From Methylopumilus sp026399645 (GTDB lineage Bacteria; Pseudomonadota; Gammaproteobacteria; Burkholderiales; Methylophilaceae), in the NCBI RefSeq assembly GCF_965184065.1, contig NZ_OZ239098.1: a stretch of DNA of 64,000 nt; one strand, given 5' to 3'. The first letter of the stretch is position 1. The number at the start of each line of letters is the position of its first letter. The notes below the pieces were generated by a model. The model was not told the DNA's origin, did no database searches, and was given only the letters and a program-made list of their open reading frames with translations. Below, one piece after another: positions 1-8,202 of this stretch. The translations under genes were made by a program, and so were the position numbers.

Positions 1-174
1 ATTAAAACCATGGAAGTGCATGACAATGCGATAGCTCGTGATGTCAAAGAAACATTACGTAAGCTTAAAGCCGCACAATATGTAGCTAATAATCCAGGCC
101 AAGTATGTCCGGCTAAATGGCAAGAAGGTGCTAAAACAATAGCTCCATCACTAGATCTCGTAGGCAAGATCTAA
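1..174 (+). CDS. ahpC: Alkyl hydroperoxide reductase subunit C (peroxiredoxin), C-terminal end only
   Basis: Partial gene: the window opens inside it, and about 57 codons remain before the TAA stop. The visible part contains the C-terminal peroxiredoxin tail with the resolving cysteine in a VCPAKW context, as in AhpC-type 2-Cys peroxiredoxins. AhpC reduces hydrogen peroxide and organic peroxides in the cytoplasm and is re-reduced by AhpF, which is encoded immediately downstream. The catalytic N-terminal cysteine lies outside the window. The tail motif plus the ahpF neighbour make the identification firm. Confidence 0.9.
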   Translation: MKTMEVHDNAIARDVKETLRKLKAAQYVANNPGQVCPAKWQEGAKTIAPSLDLVGKI

Positions 175-190
175 TCACAAAAAAATGAAA

Positions 191-211
191 CCCAGGCCAT
201 AAGGGCCTGGG
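191..211 (+). terminator. Hairpin between ahpC and ahpF (attenuator-like)
   Basis: Perfect 8-bp GC-rich stem (CCCAGGCC / GGCCTGGG) with an ATAAG loop, starting 17 bases after the ahpC stop. It is followed only by AATTTC rather than a long T run. It therefore looks like a partial terminator or an mRNA 3'-end stabiliser that would lower ahpF expression relative to ahpC. Confidence 0.6.
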
Positions 212-238
212 AATTTCATAAACATCTTAGGGAAATAA

Positions 239-1792
239 ATGGCTCTCGATATAACAATTAAAAATCAATTAAAAGATTACATGGCTAGGCTTGTTAATCC
301 AATTAAGCTTCTGGCAAATCTTGACGAGACAGCTTCATCCCAAGAAATGCTAGAGATGTTAGAAGAAGTTGCTTCTTTGTCAGAAAAAATAACTTTAAAT
401 AAAGAAACAGATGTTTCTAAAAGAATTCCATCTTTTGAAGTCAATCGAGAAACAGATCTTACGGGTATAACTTTCGCAGGCATTCCCTCGGGGCATGAAT
501 TTACGTCATTTGTGTTGGCTTTGCTTCAGGCAGGTGGACATCCAATAAAGATAGATGCTGAAAAAATAGAGCAAATTAAGAATATTCAAGGCAAGTTTCA
601 TTTTGAAACTTATATTTCGTTGAGTTGCCATAATTGTCCTGATGTTGTTCAGGCGTTAAATGCAATGTCTATTATTAATTCCAACATTTCGCACGTCATG
701 ATAGATGGCGCATTATTTCAGAAGGAAGTAGAAGACAAACAAATTATGGCTGTACCTACTATCTTTCTTAATGGTAAGACTTTTGGTCAAGGAAGAATGG
801 AGCTTGATGAAATTGTAAACAAGATCGACTCAAGTGCTAGCTTAAAAGAAGCTGAGAAAATTTCCAAAAAAGAGACATACGATATTTTAATTGTTGGTGG
901 TGGTCCAGCCGGGGCTTCAGCTGCTGTATATAGTGCACGAAAAGGCCTTCGAACAGGAATTGTGTCCGAGCGTTTTGGTGGGCAAGTGATGGATACTTTA
1001 GGCATAGAAAATTTTATTTCAGTCAAAGCTACAGAAGGACCAAAATTAGTAACAGCTCTTGAAGAACACGTGAAGGAATACGATGTTGATATTATGAATT
1101 TACAGCGTGCAAAGAGTATTCAAAAAAATGATGAAAATGCTTTATTTGAAGTAGAGCTAGAAAATGGTGGAAAGCTGAAAAGCAAATCAGTCATTGTTGC
1201 AACAGGTGCAAGATGGAGGGAATTAAATGTTCCTGGCGAAAAAGAATTTAAAGGTAAGGGTGTTGCTTATTGCCCGCATTGCGATGGACCTTTATTTAAA
1301 GGTAAACACGTTGCAGTCATAGGTGGAGGAAACTCTGGCGTTGAGGCTACTATTGATCTTGCAAATATCGTAGGGCATGTCACGCTTTTTGAATTTGCCC
1401 CAGAACTCAAAGCTGACGATATTTTACAAAAGAGACTCTATAGCTTGTCAAATGTAGATGTCATATTAAATGCACAAACCTTGGAAGTCCTTGGCACTGA
1501 TAAAGTGAATAGCATGATTTATCTTGATCGAAAAACAAACGAAAAGAAAACGATTCCACTTGAAGGCATTTTTATTCAAATTGGACTTTTGCCAAATACT
1601 GACTTTGTAAAAAATACTGTAGATCTCTCTAAGTTTGGAGAAATTATTATTGATAGTCATGGGCAATCTTCATTGAAAGGACTTTTCGCAGCTGGGGACG
1701 CTACTACCGTGCCTTATAAACAGATTATTATTGCAATGAGCGAGGGCGCTAAAGCTTCCTTAGGAGCTTTTGATTACTTGATTCGCCAATAA
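239..1792 (+). CDS. ahpF: Alkyl hydroperoxide reductase subunit F
   Basis: Flavoprotein disulfide reductase that passes electrons from NAD(P)H to AhpC for peroxide detoxification in the cytosol. The 517-residue length matches full-length AhpF. The N-terminal tandem thioredoxin-like region carries a CHNC disulfide at residues 130-133. An FAD-binding GGGPAGASA motif follows near 220, the catalytic CPHC pair is at 345-348, and a second nucleotide-binding GGGNSG lies near 362. A C-terminal AAGDAT flavin motif is also present. It follows ahpC after a 64-base gap that contains a hairpin, and GGAAAT precedes the ATG. Both redox-active cysteine pairs are intact, so the protein should be functional. 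Confidence 0.97.
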   Translation: MALDITIKNQLKDYMARLVNPIKLLANLDETASSQEMLEMLEEVASLSEKITLNKETDVSKRIPSFEVNRETDLTGITFAGIPSGHEFTSFVLALLQAGGHPIKIDAEKIEQIKNIQGKFHFETYISLSCHNCPDVVQALNAMSIINSNISHVMIDGALFQKEVEDKQIMAVPTIFLNGKTFGQGRMELDEIVNKIDSSASLKEAEKISKKETYDILIVGGGPAGASAAVYSARKGLRTGIVSERFGGQVMDTLGIENFISVKATEGPKLVTALEEHVKEYDVDIMNLQRAKSIQKNDENALFEVELENGGKLKSKSVIVATGARWRELNVPGEKEFKGKGVAYCPHCDGPLFKGKHVAVIGGGNSGVEATIDLANIVGHVTLFEFAPELKADDILQKRLYSLSNVDVILNAQTLEVLGTDKVNSMIYLDRKTNEKKTIPLEGIFIQIGLLPNTDFVKNTVDLSKFGEIIIDSHGQSSLKGLFAAGDATTVPYKQIIIAMSEGAKASLGAFDYLIRQ

Positions 1793-1809
1793 GTTTATAT
1801 CTTATTGGC
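1785..1809. terminator. Bidirectional hairpin spanning the ahpF and hda stop codons
   Basis: Perfect 9-bp inverted repeat (GCCAATAAG / CTTATTGGC) with a TTTATAT loop. The left arm contains the ahpF stop codon, and the hda stop lies in the loop and arm region. The genes converge with only two bases between them, so the repeat can fold in either transcript. T tracts are short, so termination strength is uncertain. Confidence 0.55.
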
Positions 1810-2397
1810 TGCAATAATTTCTTTAAGTAGCGGAAGAGTAATAGGCCTTTTGTAACTTAAAGACCATTTATCTAAATCTTCTAAAATAGAAAATAAATTT
1901 GGCATATCTCTTTTTAGATATCTTAAGCAATAGTCAATAATATCCGCGTTAAGTTTTATACCCCTTTCATCAGCGTGCCTTAGAAGTGCTAACTTTTTTT
2001 CTTCATCTGAAAGAGCTATAACTTCATAAGTTACTCCCCAAGCAAGCCTAGTTGCTAAATCATCTCTCAATTTCATCTGGAGCGGTGAATAAAGCCCTGA
2101 CACCAACATGTTCTGATGAGATTCTTTGCATCGATTATATGTGTTGAATAATTCAATTTGACCTGAGTCATCAAGCAAATGAACATCATCATGAATCACA
2201 AATCCGTGATCAGACGCAATATGAGCCAAATGAGATTTGCCCGAACCTTCGTTACCCCAAAGATAAATGAATTGAATAGGCAGTTTATGAGAGATGATTT
2301 GCTTTAAGGTGTGAATCACTTCGATATTTTGACCAACCACAAAATTTTCAAAAGATTGTTTTGGGGTGGGAGATAGAGCTAATAGCATCTGTTTCAT
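1795..2397 (-). CDS. hda: DnaA-homologous regulator Hda (regulatory inactivation of DnaA)
   Basis: Short AAA+ protein of 200 residues. It resembles the ATPase domain of DnaA but lacks the DNA-binding domain IV. A Walker A motif (GNEGSGKS) lies near residues 49-56, a Walker B-like IHDDVHLLDD near 73-82, and a DnaA-like lid region follows. In Proteobacteria Hda acts with the sliding clamp to stimulate ATP hydrolysis by DnaA after initiation. The N-terminal stretch KQMLLALSP fits the clamp-binding segment known for Hda. It is divergent from purM, a common arrangement in Betaproteobacteria. DnaA-family loaders such as DnaC are less likely because of the length and N-terminus. Confidence 0.88.
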   Translation of the reverse strand: MKQMLLALSPTPKQSFENFVVGQNIEVIHTLKQIISHKLPIQFIYLWGNEGSGKSHLAHIASDHGFVIHDDVHLLDDSGQIELFNTYNRCKESHQNMLVSGLYSPLQMKLRDDLATRLAWGVTYEVIALSDEEKKLALLRHADERGIKLNADIIDYCLRYLKRDMPNLFSILEDLDKWSLSYKRPITLPLLKEIIAANKI

Positions 2398-2519
2398 GTC
2401 TATGAGAAAGCTTATTTAGGTAAAGATAGCCTTAATTATGCACATCTTTAAAATATATTTCGGTTAAAATTTCAATTATAACGACTAACCCAAAAGTTTA
2501 ATGAAAGAGAGCTAATCTT

Positions 2520-3575
2520 TTGAATAAAGATGATACAAGAAAAGATAATCAATCCATCACTTATAGAGATGCAGGGGTAGATATTGAGGCGGGGGATGCG
2601 CTTGTTGAAAGAATCAAGCCATTTGCAAAAAAAACTATGCGAGCCGAGGTTTTGGGGGGTATTGGAGGTTTTGGGTCTTTGTTTGAAGTACCTAAAAAAT
2701 ATAAAGAGCCTGTGCTAGTTTCCGGTACAGATGGGGTAGGCACAAAACTTAAATTGGCATTCGAACTAAACAAACATGACACAGTTGGGATTGATTTAGT
2801 TGCCATGAGTGTTAACGATATATTAGTGCAAGGCGCTGAACCTTTATTTTTTCTTGATTATTTTGCATGTGGCAAACTTGACGTAGAAACAGCATCGCAG
2901 GTTATTAAAGGTATTGCAGATGGCTGTGCTCAGTCTGGATGTGCGCTTGTGGGTGGAGAAACTGCAGAAATGCCAGGCATGTACCCTGAAGGCGAGTATG
3001 ATTTAGCTGGTTTTGCAGTAGGCGTTGTAGAAAAAAGTGAAATCATTGATGGCAAAACAATTAGATCTGGCGATGCAGTTATTGGCCTTGCATCTAGCGG
3101 AGCTCATTCAAACGGATATTCGCTGATTAGGAAAATTATTAGTAATGAAAAGGTTGATTTTTCATCGCCTTTTGATGGAAAAACATTAAGAGATATTGTA
3201 ATGGAACCCACTAAGCTCTATGTCAAATCTATTCTTAAGCTTAAAGAGACAATCAAGATTAAAGGTATGGCCCATATCACGGGCGGAGGCATTACAGAAA
3301 ATATCCCACGGATTTTAGGGGAAGATTTAATAGCGGAAATTCAATCATCAAGCTGGCCACTGCCAAAACTTTTTCAATGGCTACAAGATAAAGGAAATAT
3401 TTCTAGTGCAGAACTTTATCGCACATTTAATTGTGGAATAGGTATGGCTATTATTCTTGACCAAAAAGATGTAGCTCGTGCAAAGGAAATCTTAGAAGAG
3501 TCACAAGAGACTGTTTACGAAATAGGCATCATTAGAAAACGTGAAGCTAATGAACATCCTACTATGGTGATTTAA
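2520..3575 (+). CDS. purM: Phosphoribosylformylglycinamidine cyclo-ligase (AIR synthetase)
   Basis: Catalyses the ATP-dependent closure of FGAM to aminoimidazole ribonucleotide in purine synthesis. The 351-residue protein has the family signatures YRDAGVDIEAGDALV at the N-terminus, VSGTDGVGTKL near 70, the GGETAEMPGMY loop near 140, and SSGAHSNGYSLIRK. The start is TTG: no in-frame ATG lies before the conserved N-terminal motif, and AAAGAGAGCT upstream can act as ribosome-binding site. The usual partner purN is not adjacent; DUF3108 genes follow instead. Confidence 0.95.
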   Translation: MNKDDTRKDNQSITYRDAGVDIEAGDALVERIKPFAKKTMRAEVLGGIGGFGSLFEVPKKYKEPVLVSGTDGVGTKLKLAFELNKHDTVGIDLVAMSVNDILVQGAEPLFFLDYFACGKLDVETASQVIKGIADGCAQSGCALVGGETAEMPGMYPEGEYDLAGFAVGVVEKSEIIDGKTIRSGDAVIGLASSGAHSNGYSLIRKIISNEKVDFSSPFDGKTLRDIVMEPTKLYVKSILKLKETIKIKGMAHITGGGITENIPRILGEDLIAEIQSSSWPLPKLFQWLQDKGNISSAELYRTFNCGIGMAIILDQKDVARAKEILEESQETVYEIGIIRKREANEHPTMVI

Positions 3576-3582
3576 TTTAAAC

Positions 3583-4311
3583 ATGAAAAGATTATTGCCA
3601 TTCAAAAAGTGGCTAGCAGTTTTTCTGTGCTTATTTGGTACGATAGCTTTCTCAAAAGAATTCCCCAATATTTTAGAGTTGAAATACGAACTCACCCAAA
3701 ACGGGGAGTCACTCGGCACAGTCATTGAAAAATTTATGATTGATGAGGCAGGTCACTATCATATAGAGAGCATTACAAAAGGGATTGGTCTTTACGCTCT
3801 ATTTGGAGATCGCGTATTGATAAGTGAAGGTAAGATTTCATTTGAAGGTTTAAAGCCGAAACGCTTTGAAGTCCATCAAGGAAGTAATGCGAGTAAAAAT
3901 GCAACCGTAGATTTTGATTGGGATAATCAAATATTAATAACTCGCTATAAAGGTAGTGAAACGAAAGAAAATATAGGAAATAAAACACAAGATTTGATTA
4001 GTTATTTATATCAATTTAATTATGAAAATTTTGACGAACCTATGATTGAGTTTGAAGCAGCTACTGGTAAAAAATATAAAAAATACCAATTCAGGGTTGT
4101 GGACAAAAAAGTCGAACTTTCATTAGGTAACGTAAATTTTGAGACCACCTCAATTCAAAGTATCGCCGAAAAAGATGGTAAGCCAGAAACTCAAATATGG
4201 TTGAACAATAAGCTTTATAGGCTGCCTATTCGTATTCGCTACCAGGAAAAAAATGGCTCAACATTAGAGCAAAATTTGGTCCAGGCAAATATAGATCTCA
4301 ATGGACTTTAA
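3583..4311 (+). CDS. DUF3108 domain protein with signal peptide
   Basis: Predicted exported protein of 242 residues. It has a basic N-terminus (MKRLLPFKKW), a hydrophobic stretch to about residue 23 and a likely signal-peptidase site near FSKE. The rest is a beta-rich DUF3108 domain starting with LELKYELTQNGESLGT and ending with a PIRIRYQEKNGSTLEQ strand set. DUF3108 has no established biochemical role, and a periplasmic location is inferred from the signal. It lies seven bases after purM and overlaps the next gene by 11 bases. The next gene encodes a paralogue with the same C-terminal pattern, so the two likely work together. Confidence 0.8.
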   Translation: MKRLLPFKKWLAVFLCLFGTIAFSKEFPNILELKYELTQNGESLGTVIEKFMIDEAGHYHIESITKGIGLYALFGDRVLISEGKISFEGLKPKRFEVHQGSNASKNATVDFDWDNQILITRYKGSETKENIGNKTQDLISYLYQFNYENFDEPMIEFEAATGKKYKKYQFRVVDKKVELSLGNVNFETTSIQSIAEKDGKPETQIWLNNKLYRLPIRIRYQEKNGSTLEQNLVQANIDLNGL

Positions 4312-5314
4312 TCGTATTAAAAAATTACTGAAAAGTAATCATGTAAAATTTTTGTCAGCTATTTTTGCTTCAATTTTAATTCATCTTTTTTTATTAGGCG
4401 GTATCGATATATACAACCCATTCTTTTTAAAAGAGTCGGATAGTCTAAATATCGTTATTGAAAGTCATCTTGAAAGCCCTTTAAAAAATGATCAATCAGA
4501 AGTAGCTCAAAAGAAATCATCTCCCCCTAAAAAGAGCATTAAGAAAAATAAGGAACTAGATAATAGTTCGATAAAAAAAGAGGAAGGCAAAGAAAATGAT
4601 TTAGATCATAACCTTCAAGGCAATGATGTAAATCAAATTTCAAATGGAGAGGAAAAAAAAGAAATTCAATATAAAAAAGTGATTATTGATTATCATGTAA
4701 GAAGAAGCATAGATGGCTCAGCTATTGGCGCTGCAAAAACAATTTATTTACTAGATCAGGATAATCGCTACAGCATTAGGAATGAAGTTGAGGCAAAGGG
4801 GTTTGTATCTCTTTTTTATTGGAATAAATTAGTACAAACGAGCGATGGGTTTGTCACATCAGAGGGCTTGAAGCCCCTTAATTATCATTATCAATTTGGC
4901 AGCAAAATAGATAATGCTGCAGTATTTGATTGGGAATCTAAAAAAATAATTACAACAACGAATGGAAAAATAAATGAGTTTGAAATGCTAGAAGCTTCGC
5001 AAGATATGTTGAGTTTCATGTATCAATTCATGTTTGAACCCCCTTTAACAAAAATGAAACTGTTCATTACAAATGGTAAATCTTATAAGCCATATGATTA
5101 TGCTTATATTGGAGATGAAATTATCGAAACTGACATTGATAGGATAGAAACTATGCATATAGCAAAATTTAATTACACTAACGAAGAAAGAATTGATCTA
5201 TGGCTTGCAAAAGATTATAGATTTATTCCGATAAAGATAAGAAAAACAGAAAAAGATGGAAGTATCTTAGATCAATCCGCTAAAAAAATAGAAATTGAAA
5301 GTTTAGGTTTATAA
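4301..5314 (+). CDS. DUF3108 domain protein with TonB-like N-terminal anchor
   Basis: Predicted inner-membrane-anchored periplasmic protein of 337 residues. A single hydrophobic helix (about residues 17-34) follows a short basic cytoplasmic tail. A long Lys/Pro/Asp/Glu-rich linker (about 60-120) leads to a C-terminal DUF3108 domain similar to the preceding gene product (YKKVIIDYHVRRS ... PIKIRKTEKDGSILDQ). The layout of anchor, charged linker and globular domain resembles TonB. The helix also carries a Ser24/His28 pair with the same i, i+4 spacing as TonB Ser16/His20. Function is unknown. The 11-base overlap with the upstream paralogue suggests co-translation. Confidence 0.78.
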   Translation: MDFNRIKKLLKSNHVKFLSAIFASILIHLFLLGGIDIYNPFFLKESDSLNIVIESHLESPLKNDQSEVAQKKSSPPKKSIKKNKELDNSSIKKEEGKENDLDHNLQGNDVNQISNGEEKKEIQYKKVIIDYHVRRSIDGSAIGAAKTIYLLDQDNRYSIRNEVEAKGFVSLFYWNKLVQTSDGFVTSEGLKPLNYHYQFGSKIDNAAVFDWESKKIITTTNGKINEFEMLEASQDMLSFMYQFMFEPPLTKMKLFITNGKSYKPYDYAYIGDEIIETDIDRIETMHIAKFNYTNEERIDLWLAKDYRFIPIKIRKTEKDGSILDQSAKKIEIESLGL

Positions 5315-5316
5315 AT

Positions 5317-6573
5317 ATGTTAAATCTAAATTTGATACAGCACTGTGCAAATATTTTGGGTGAAATATTAGATTTTCATGGCCCTGCAGATATGAAATTG
5401 AGTAATTATTATAGGGAACATGGTGAACTTGGCCAAAAAGATAGGGGAGAAATCGCTGAATGTATCTACAGCATCATCAGGCGGCTCAGATTTTTAAAGA
5501 AAATAAATGAAGACGATAGTAATTATAAAAAGCTGGTGATTGCTTGGCTAATCAAAACTGAAGGTAGAAGTATTCGTGAACTAGAGCACGGGCTCAGTAA
5601 AGATGAAATTGAGTGGGCTAAATCACTAAAATCAAGAAACACTGAGAACTATACCTGGCCTGAGAAATTAAGCTTGCCAGATTGGCTTTGGGATTTATTG
5701 GTTGAACAGTATGGCTTAGAAGAAGCAATAGATCTAGGAAGAAGTTTCCTTGAGCCAGCTAAATTAGATATGAGAGTTAATACAATAAAAATAAGTCGAG
5801 ATGATCTAGTTGATCAGCTTGCAAAAGAAATAGCCGATATTGAGGTTATGACTTATTCACCATCGGGGATCAGAATTGCCCGGGGAACGTCACTAAGTCG
5901 CAATAAATTATTTTTAGAAGGAAAGATTGAAGTTCAAGATGAAAGTAGTCAAATACTAAGTTTCCTGGTAGATGCAAAAAGAGGAATGATGGTTGCAGAT
6001 TTTTGTGCTGGCGCAGGAGGCAAGAGTTTGGCAATAGGTGCCATTATGAAAAATACGGGACGTATATATGCTTATGATATTTCTGAAAAAAGAATTATTA
6101 ATTTAGGTAAGCGACTGAAAAAATCTGGATTATCTAACTTATTTGCACAAAAAATTAAAAATGAAAAAGACGCAAAGTTAAAAAAATTACATGGAAAATT
6201 TGATCGAGTGCTTGCTGACGTTCCTTGCAGTGGCACTGGAACATTTAGAAGAAATCCAGATTTAAAATGGAAAAATTCTATTCAAGACTTAGACGAGCTT
6301 AACTTGAAACAGCTAGCCATTCTAGATGAAGCTAAAAAACTAGTAAAAAAAGAAGGCCGATTAATTTATTCCACATGCAGCCTTTTAAAAAGAGAAAATG
6401 CGCTTATTATTGAAAGTTTTTTAGAGAAGAATAGAAATTTTAAAATAATTTCAGTTAATGATATTTTGATAAAAAATCAAATACCTCTTTCTACAGGTAT
6501 TTTTTTGGAGCTGACTCCGCATAATCAGAAAACAGATGGATTTTTTGCGGCAGTATTAGAGCGTATTGATTAA
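5317..6573 (+). CDS. RsmB/NOP family SAM-dependent RNA cytosine-5 methyltransferase
   Basis: Predicted m5C RNA methyltransferase of 418 residues. A divergent N-terminal helical region is followed by an RNA-binding linker (RVNTIKISRDDL), the SAM-binding motif DFCAGAGGKSLA near 229-240, motif IV DVPCSGTGTFRR near 303 and motif VI YSTCSLLKREN near 351. The two catalytic cysteines of the family (in PCSGTG and TCS) are present. Rather than a canonical RsmB, it looks like the Betaproteobacterial COG0144 protein often found beside purine and DUF3108 genes. Its exact rRNA target cannot be assigned from sequence. Its start is two bases after the DUF3108 gene. Confidence 0.88.
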   Translation: MLNLNLIQHCANILGEILDFHGPADMKLSNYYREHGELGQKDRGEIAECIYSIIRRLRFLKKINEDDSNYKKLVIAWLIKTEGRSIRELEHGLSKDEIEWAKSLKSRNTENYTWPEKLSLPDWLWDLLVEQYGLEEAIDLGRSFLEPAKLDMRVNTIKISRDDLVDQLAKEIADIEVMTYSPSGIRIARGTSLSRNKLFLEGKIEVQDESSQILSFLVDAKRGMMVADFCAGAGGKSLAIGAIMKNTGRIYAYDISEKRIINLGKRLKKSGLSNLFAQKIKNEKDAKLKKLHGKFDRVLADVPCSGTGTFRRNPDLKWKNSIQDLDELNLKQLAILDEAKKLVKKEGRLIYSTCSLLKRENALIIESFLEKNRNFKIISVNDILIKNQIPLSTGIFLELTPHNQKTDGFFAAVLERID

Positions 6574-6577
6574 AAAA

Positions 6578-7144
6578 TTAACGTTTATACTTTAATTTTT
6601 CAGTGTAAAGTTCTATTTTTTTCCAGTCAAAGTAAGGCCCTGGATCTGTTTTTCGTGATGGCGAGATATCAGAGTGTCCCACAATAGATTCAATCGGGTA
6701 TTGTTTGACTATGCTTTGAATGAGTTTTTCTAGGCATTTGTACTGCTTAGATTCAAAACTATCATAGTCGCTACCTTCCAGTTCAATCCCAATCGAAAAA
6801 TCATTGCAATTATTAACATGATTCCAAGTCGACTCACCTGCATGCCACGCGCGATCTAAACATGACACAAATTGAATGAGCACACCATCTCTCCTAATCA
6901 AGAAATGAGATGATACTTTTAGGCCTGAGATAGATTTAAAGTATTCGTGACCGTCAGGGTTAAGTTTATTTGTAAATAAATCAATGATATTATTGCCCCC
7001 ATAAATTCCGGGTGGGAGACTAATGTTATGAATTACAATCAAATTAATATTAGACTTATTCGGTCTATTATCAAAGTTAGGCGATAATATAATCTCTGCT
7101 TGTTTTGCAAATCCTGCATCGTTTATCAATAGAGATGAAAGCAT
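6578..7144 (-). CDS. ampD: 1,6-anhydro-N-acetylmuramyl-L-alanine amidase AmpD
   Basis: Cytoplasmic zinc amidase of 188 residues that removes the peptide from anhydro-muropeptides during cell-wall recycling. The amidase_2 fold is recognisable from NLIVIHNISLPPG and VGHSDISPSRKTDPGPYFDW. The zinc ligands known for AmpD correspond here to His39, His157 and Asp167. No signal peptide is seen, consistent with AmpD rather than a periplasmic AmiD-type enzyme. It converges on the methyltransferase with four bases between stops and is divergent from the antiporter gene. Confidence 0.93.
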   Translation of the reverse strand: MLSSLLINDAGFAKQAEIILSPNFDNRPNKSNINLIVIHNISLPPGIYGGNNIIDLFTNKLNPDGHEYFKSISGLKVSSHFLIRRDGVLIQFVSCLDRAWHAGESTWNHVNNCNDFSIGIELEGSDYDSFESKQYKCLEKLIQSIVKQYPIESIVGHSDISPSRKTDPGPYFDWKKIELYTEKLKYKR

Positions 7145-7181
7145 TGTTAATTTAAGTAGTATTTAAAATTAAAGGAATGAA

Positions 7182-8183
7182 ATGATTTTCTTACAATTAT
7201 TTTTAATGTTATTAGTTATTCTAGTCGCAGCTGAGATATTTACCAATGCACTTGAGCATTTAGGGGAAAAATTAAAAATTTCGGAGGGCGTCACAGGATC
7301 AATTTTTGCAGCTATAGGAACCGCGCTTCCAGAAACGTTAGTTCCTCTATTAGCACTTTTGTCTTCTCATGGAGACGCCAAGACTAATCACGATGTTGGG
7401 GTAGGAGCAATTTTAGGCGCCCCTCTGATGCTCTCTACTTTAACAATGTTTATTATGGCTATTTCTGTAATTGGCCATAGAGGACTTGGAGGACATCTAA
7501 AACCTGAAAAAACAGGGTTGATTAGGGATTTAGATTTTTTTATATTCTCATTTATCTTCGCTGGAATAGCTTTATTTATTCCTCATACGTCCGAACTCGC
7601 TAGAGGGTTAATAGCATTTTTAATGGTTTTTTCATATTTTATATATATTTTAATGACTATTCGAGCATCAAAAAAACTTGTGAGTGAAGGCCACTCAACT
7701 GAAGCATCGAATCCTATGTTTATGGAAAGAATTGGTTTGCCAAATAATTATTTGATTATTTCTATTCAATTACTTATTGGCTTAGCTCTTCTGATATTTG
7801 GTGCAAAAGGATTTATTTCTGGCATTGAAGAGACTTCATCTATATTGGGAATTTCTGCACTTATTTTATCGATGTTAATTATTCCAATAGCGACAGAGCT
7901 TCCTGAAAAAGTGAATAGTATTTTTTGGATTCGCAAAGGTAAAGATACACTTGCATTTGGTAATATAACTGGCGCGATGGTATTTCAAGGAACACTCCTT
8001 CCTGCAATTGGCATACTTTTAACGCCGTGGGAGCCAAGAAAAGAAGTTTATTTATGTATCTTTATAACGCTACTTTCTTCTTTGTGGATCAGAACTCTGA
8101 TTCACAAATCTAATATAAAAGTTTGGCATTTAGGCATAAATGGCATCTTTTATTTTATCTACTTATATTTTGCACTTCATTGA
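7182..8183 (+). CDS. Sodium/calcium exchanger (CaCA) family membrane antiporter
   Basis: Integral membrane protein of 333 residues with about ten hydrophobic segments and the two inverted alpha-repeats of the Ca2+/cation antiporter superfamily. Repeat one has GTALPETLVPLLALL near residues 46-60 and repeat two has PIATELPEKVNSIFW near 243-257. The acidic residue in each LPE-type motif, needed for cation binding in the family, is present. The ion pair is not predictable: family members exchange Ca2+, K+ or Na+ against H+ or Na+. No neighbour clarifies the role. Confidence 0.85.
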   Translation: MIFLQLFLMLLVILVAAEIFTNALEHLGEKLKISEGVTGSIFAAIGTALPETLVPLLALLSSHGDAKTNHDVGVGAILGAPLMLSTLTMFIMAISVIGHRGLGGHLKPEKTGLIRDLDFFIFSFIFAGIALFIPHTSELARGLIAFLMVFSYFIYILMTIRASKKLVSEGHSTEASNPMFMERIGLPNNYLIISIQLLIGLALLIFGAKGFISGIEETSSILGISALILSMLIIPIATELPEKVNSIFWIRKGKDTLAFGNITGAMVFQGTLLPAIGILLTPWEPRKEVYLCIFITLLSSLWIRTLIHKSNIKVWHLGINGIFYFIYLYFALH

Positions 8184-8202
8184 TTGATTTAGTTTTTTAT
8201 TT

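Noticed and set aside
2398..2519. Possible promoter pair in the divergent hda/purM gap
   Set aside because: TATAAC at 2477-2482 resembles a -10, but no -35 is found at 16-18 bases; too weak in AT-rich DNA to call.
6578..7144. AmpD reading as a prophage endolysin
   Set aside because: No phage genes nearby, full AmpD zinc site and no signal or holin partner; core recycling enzyme is the better fit.
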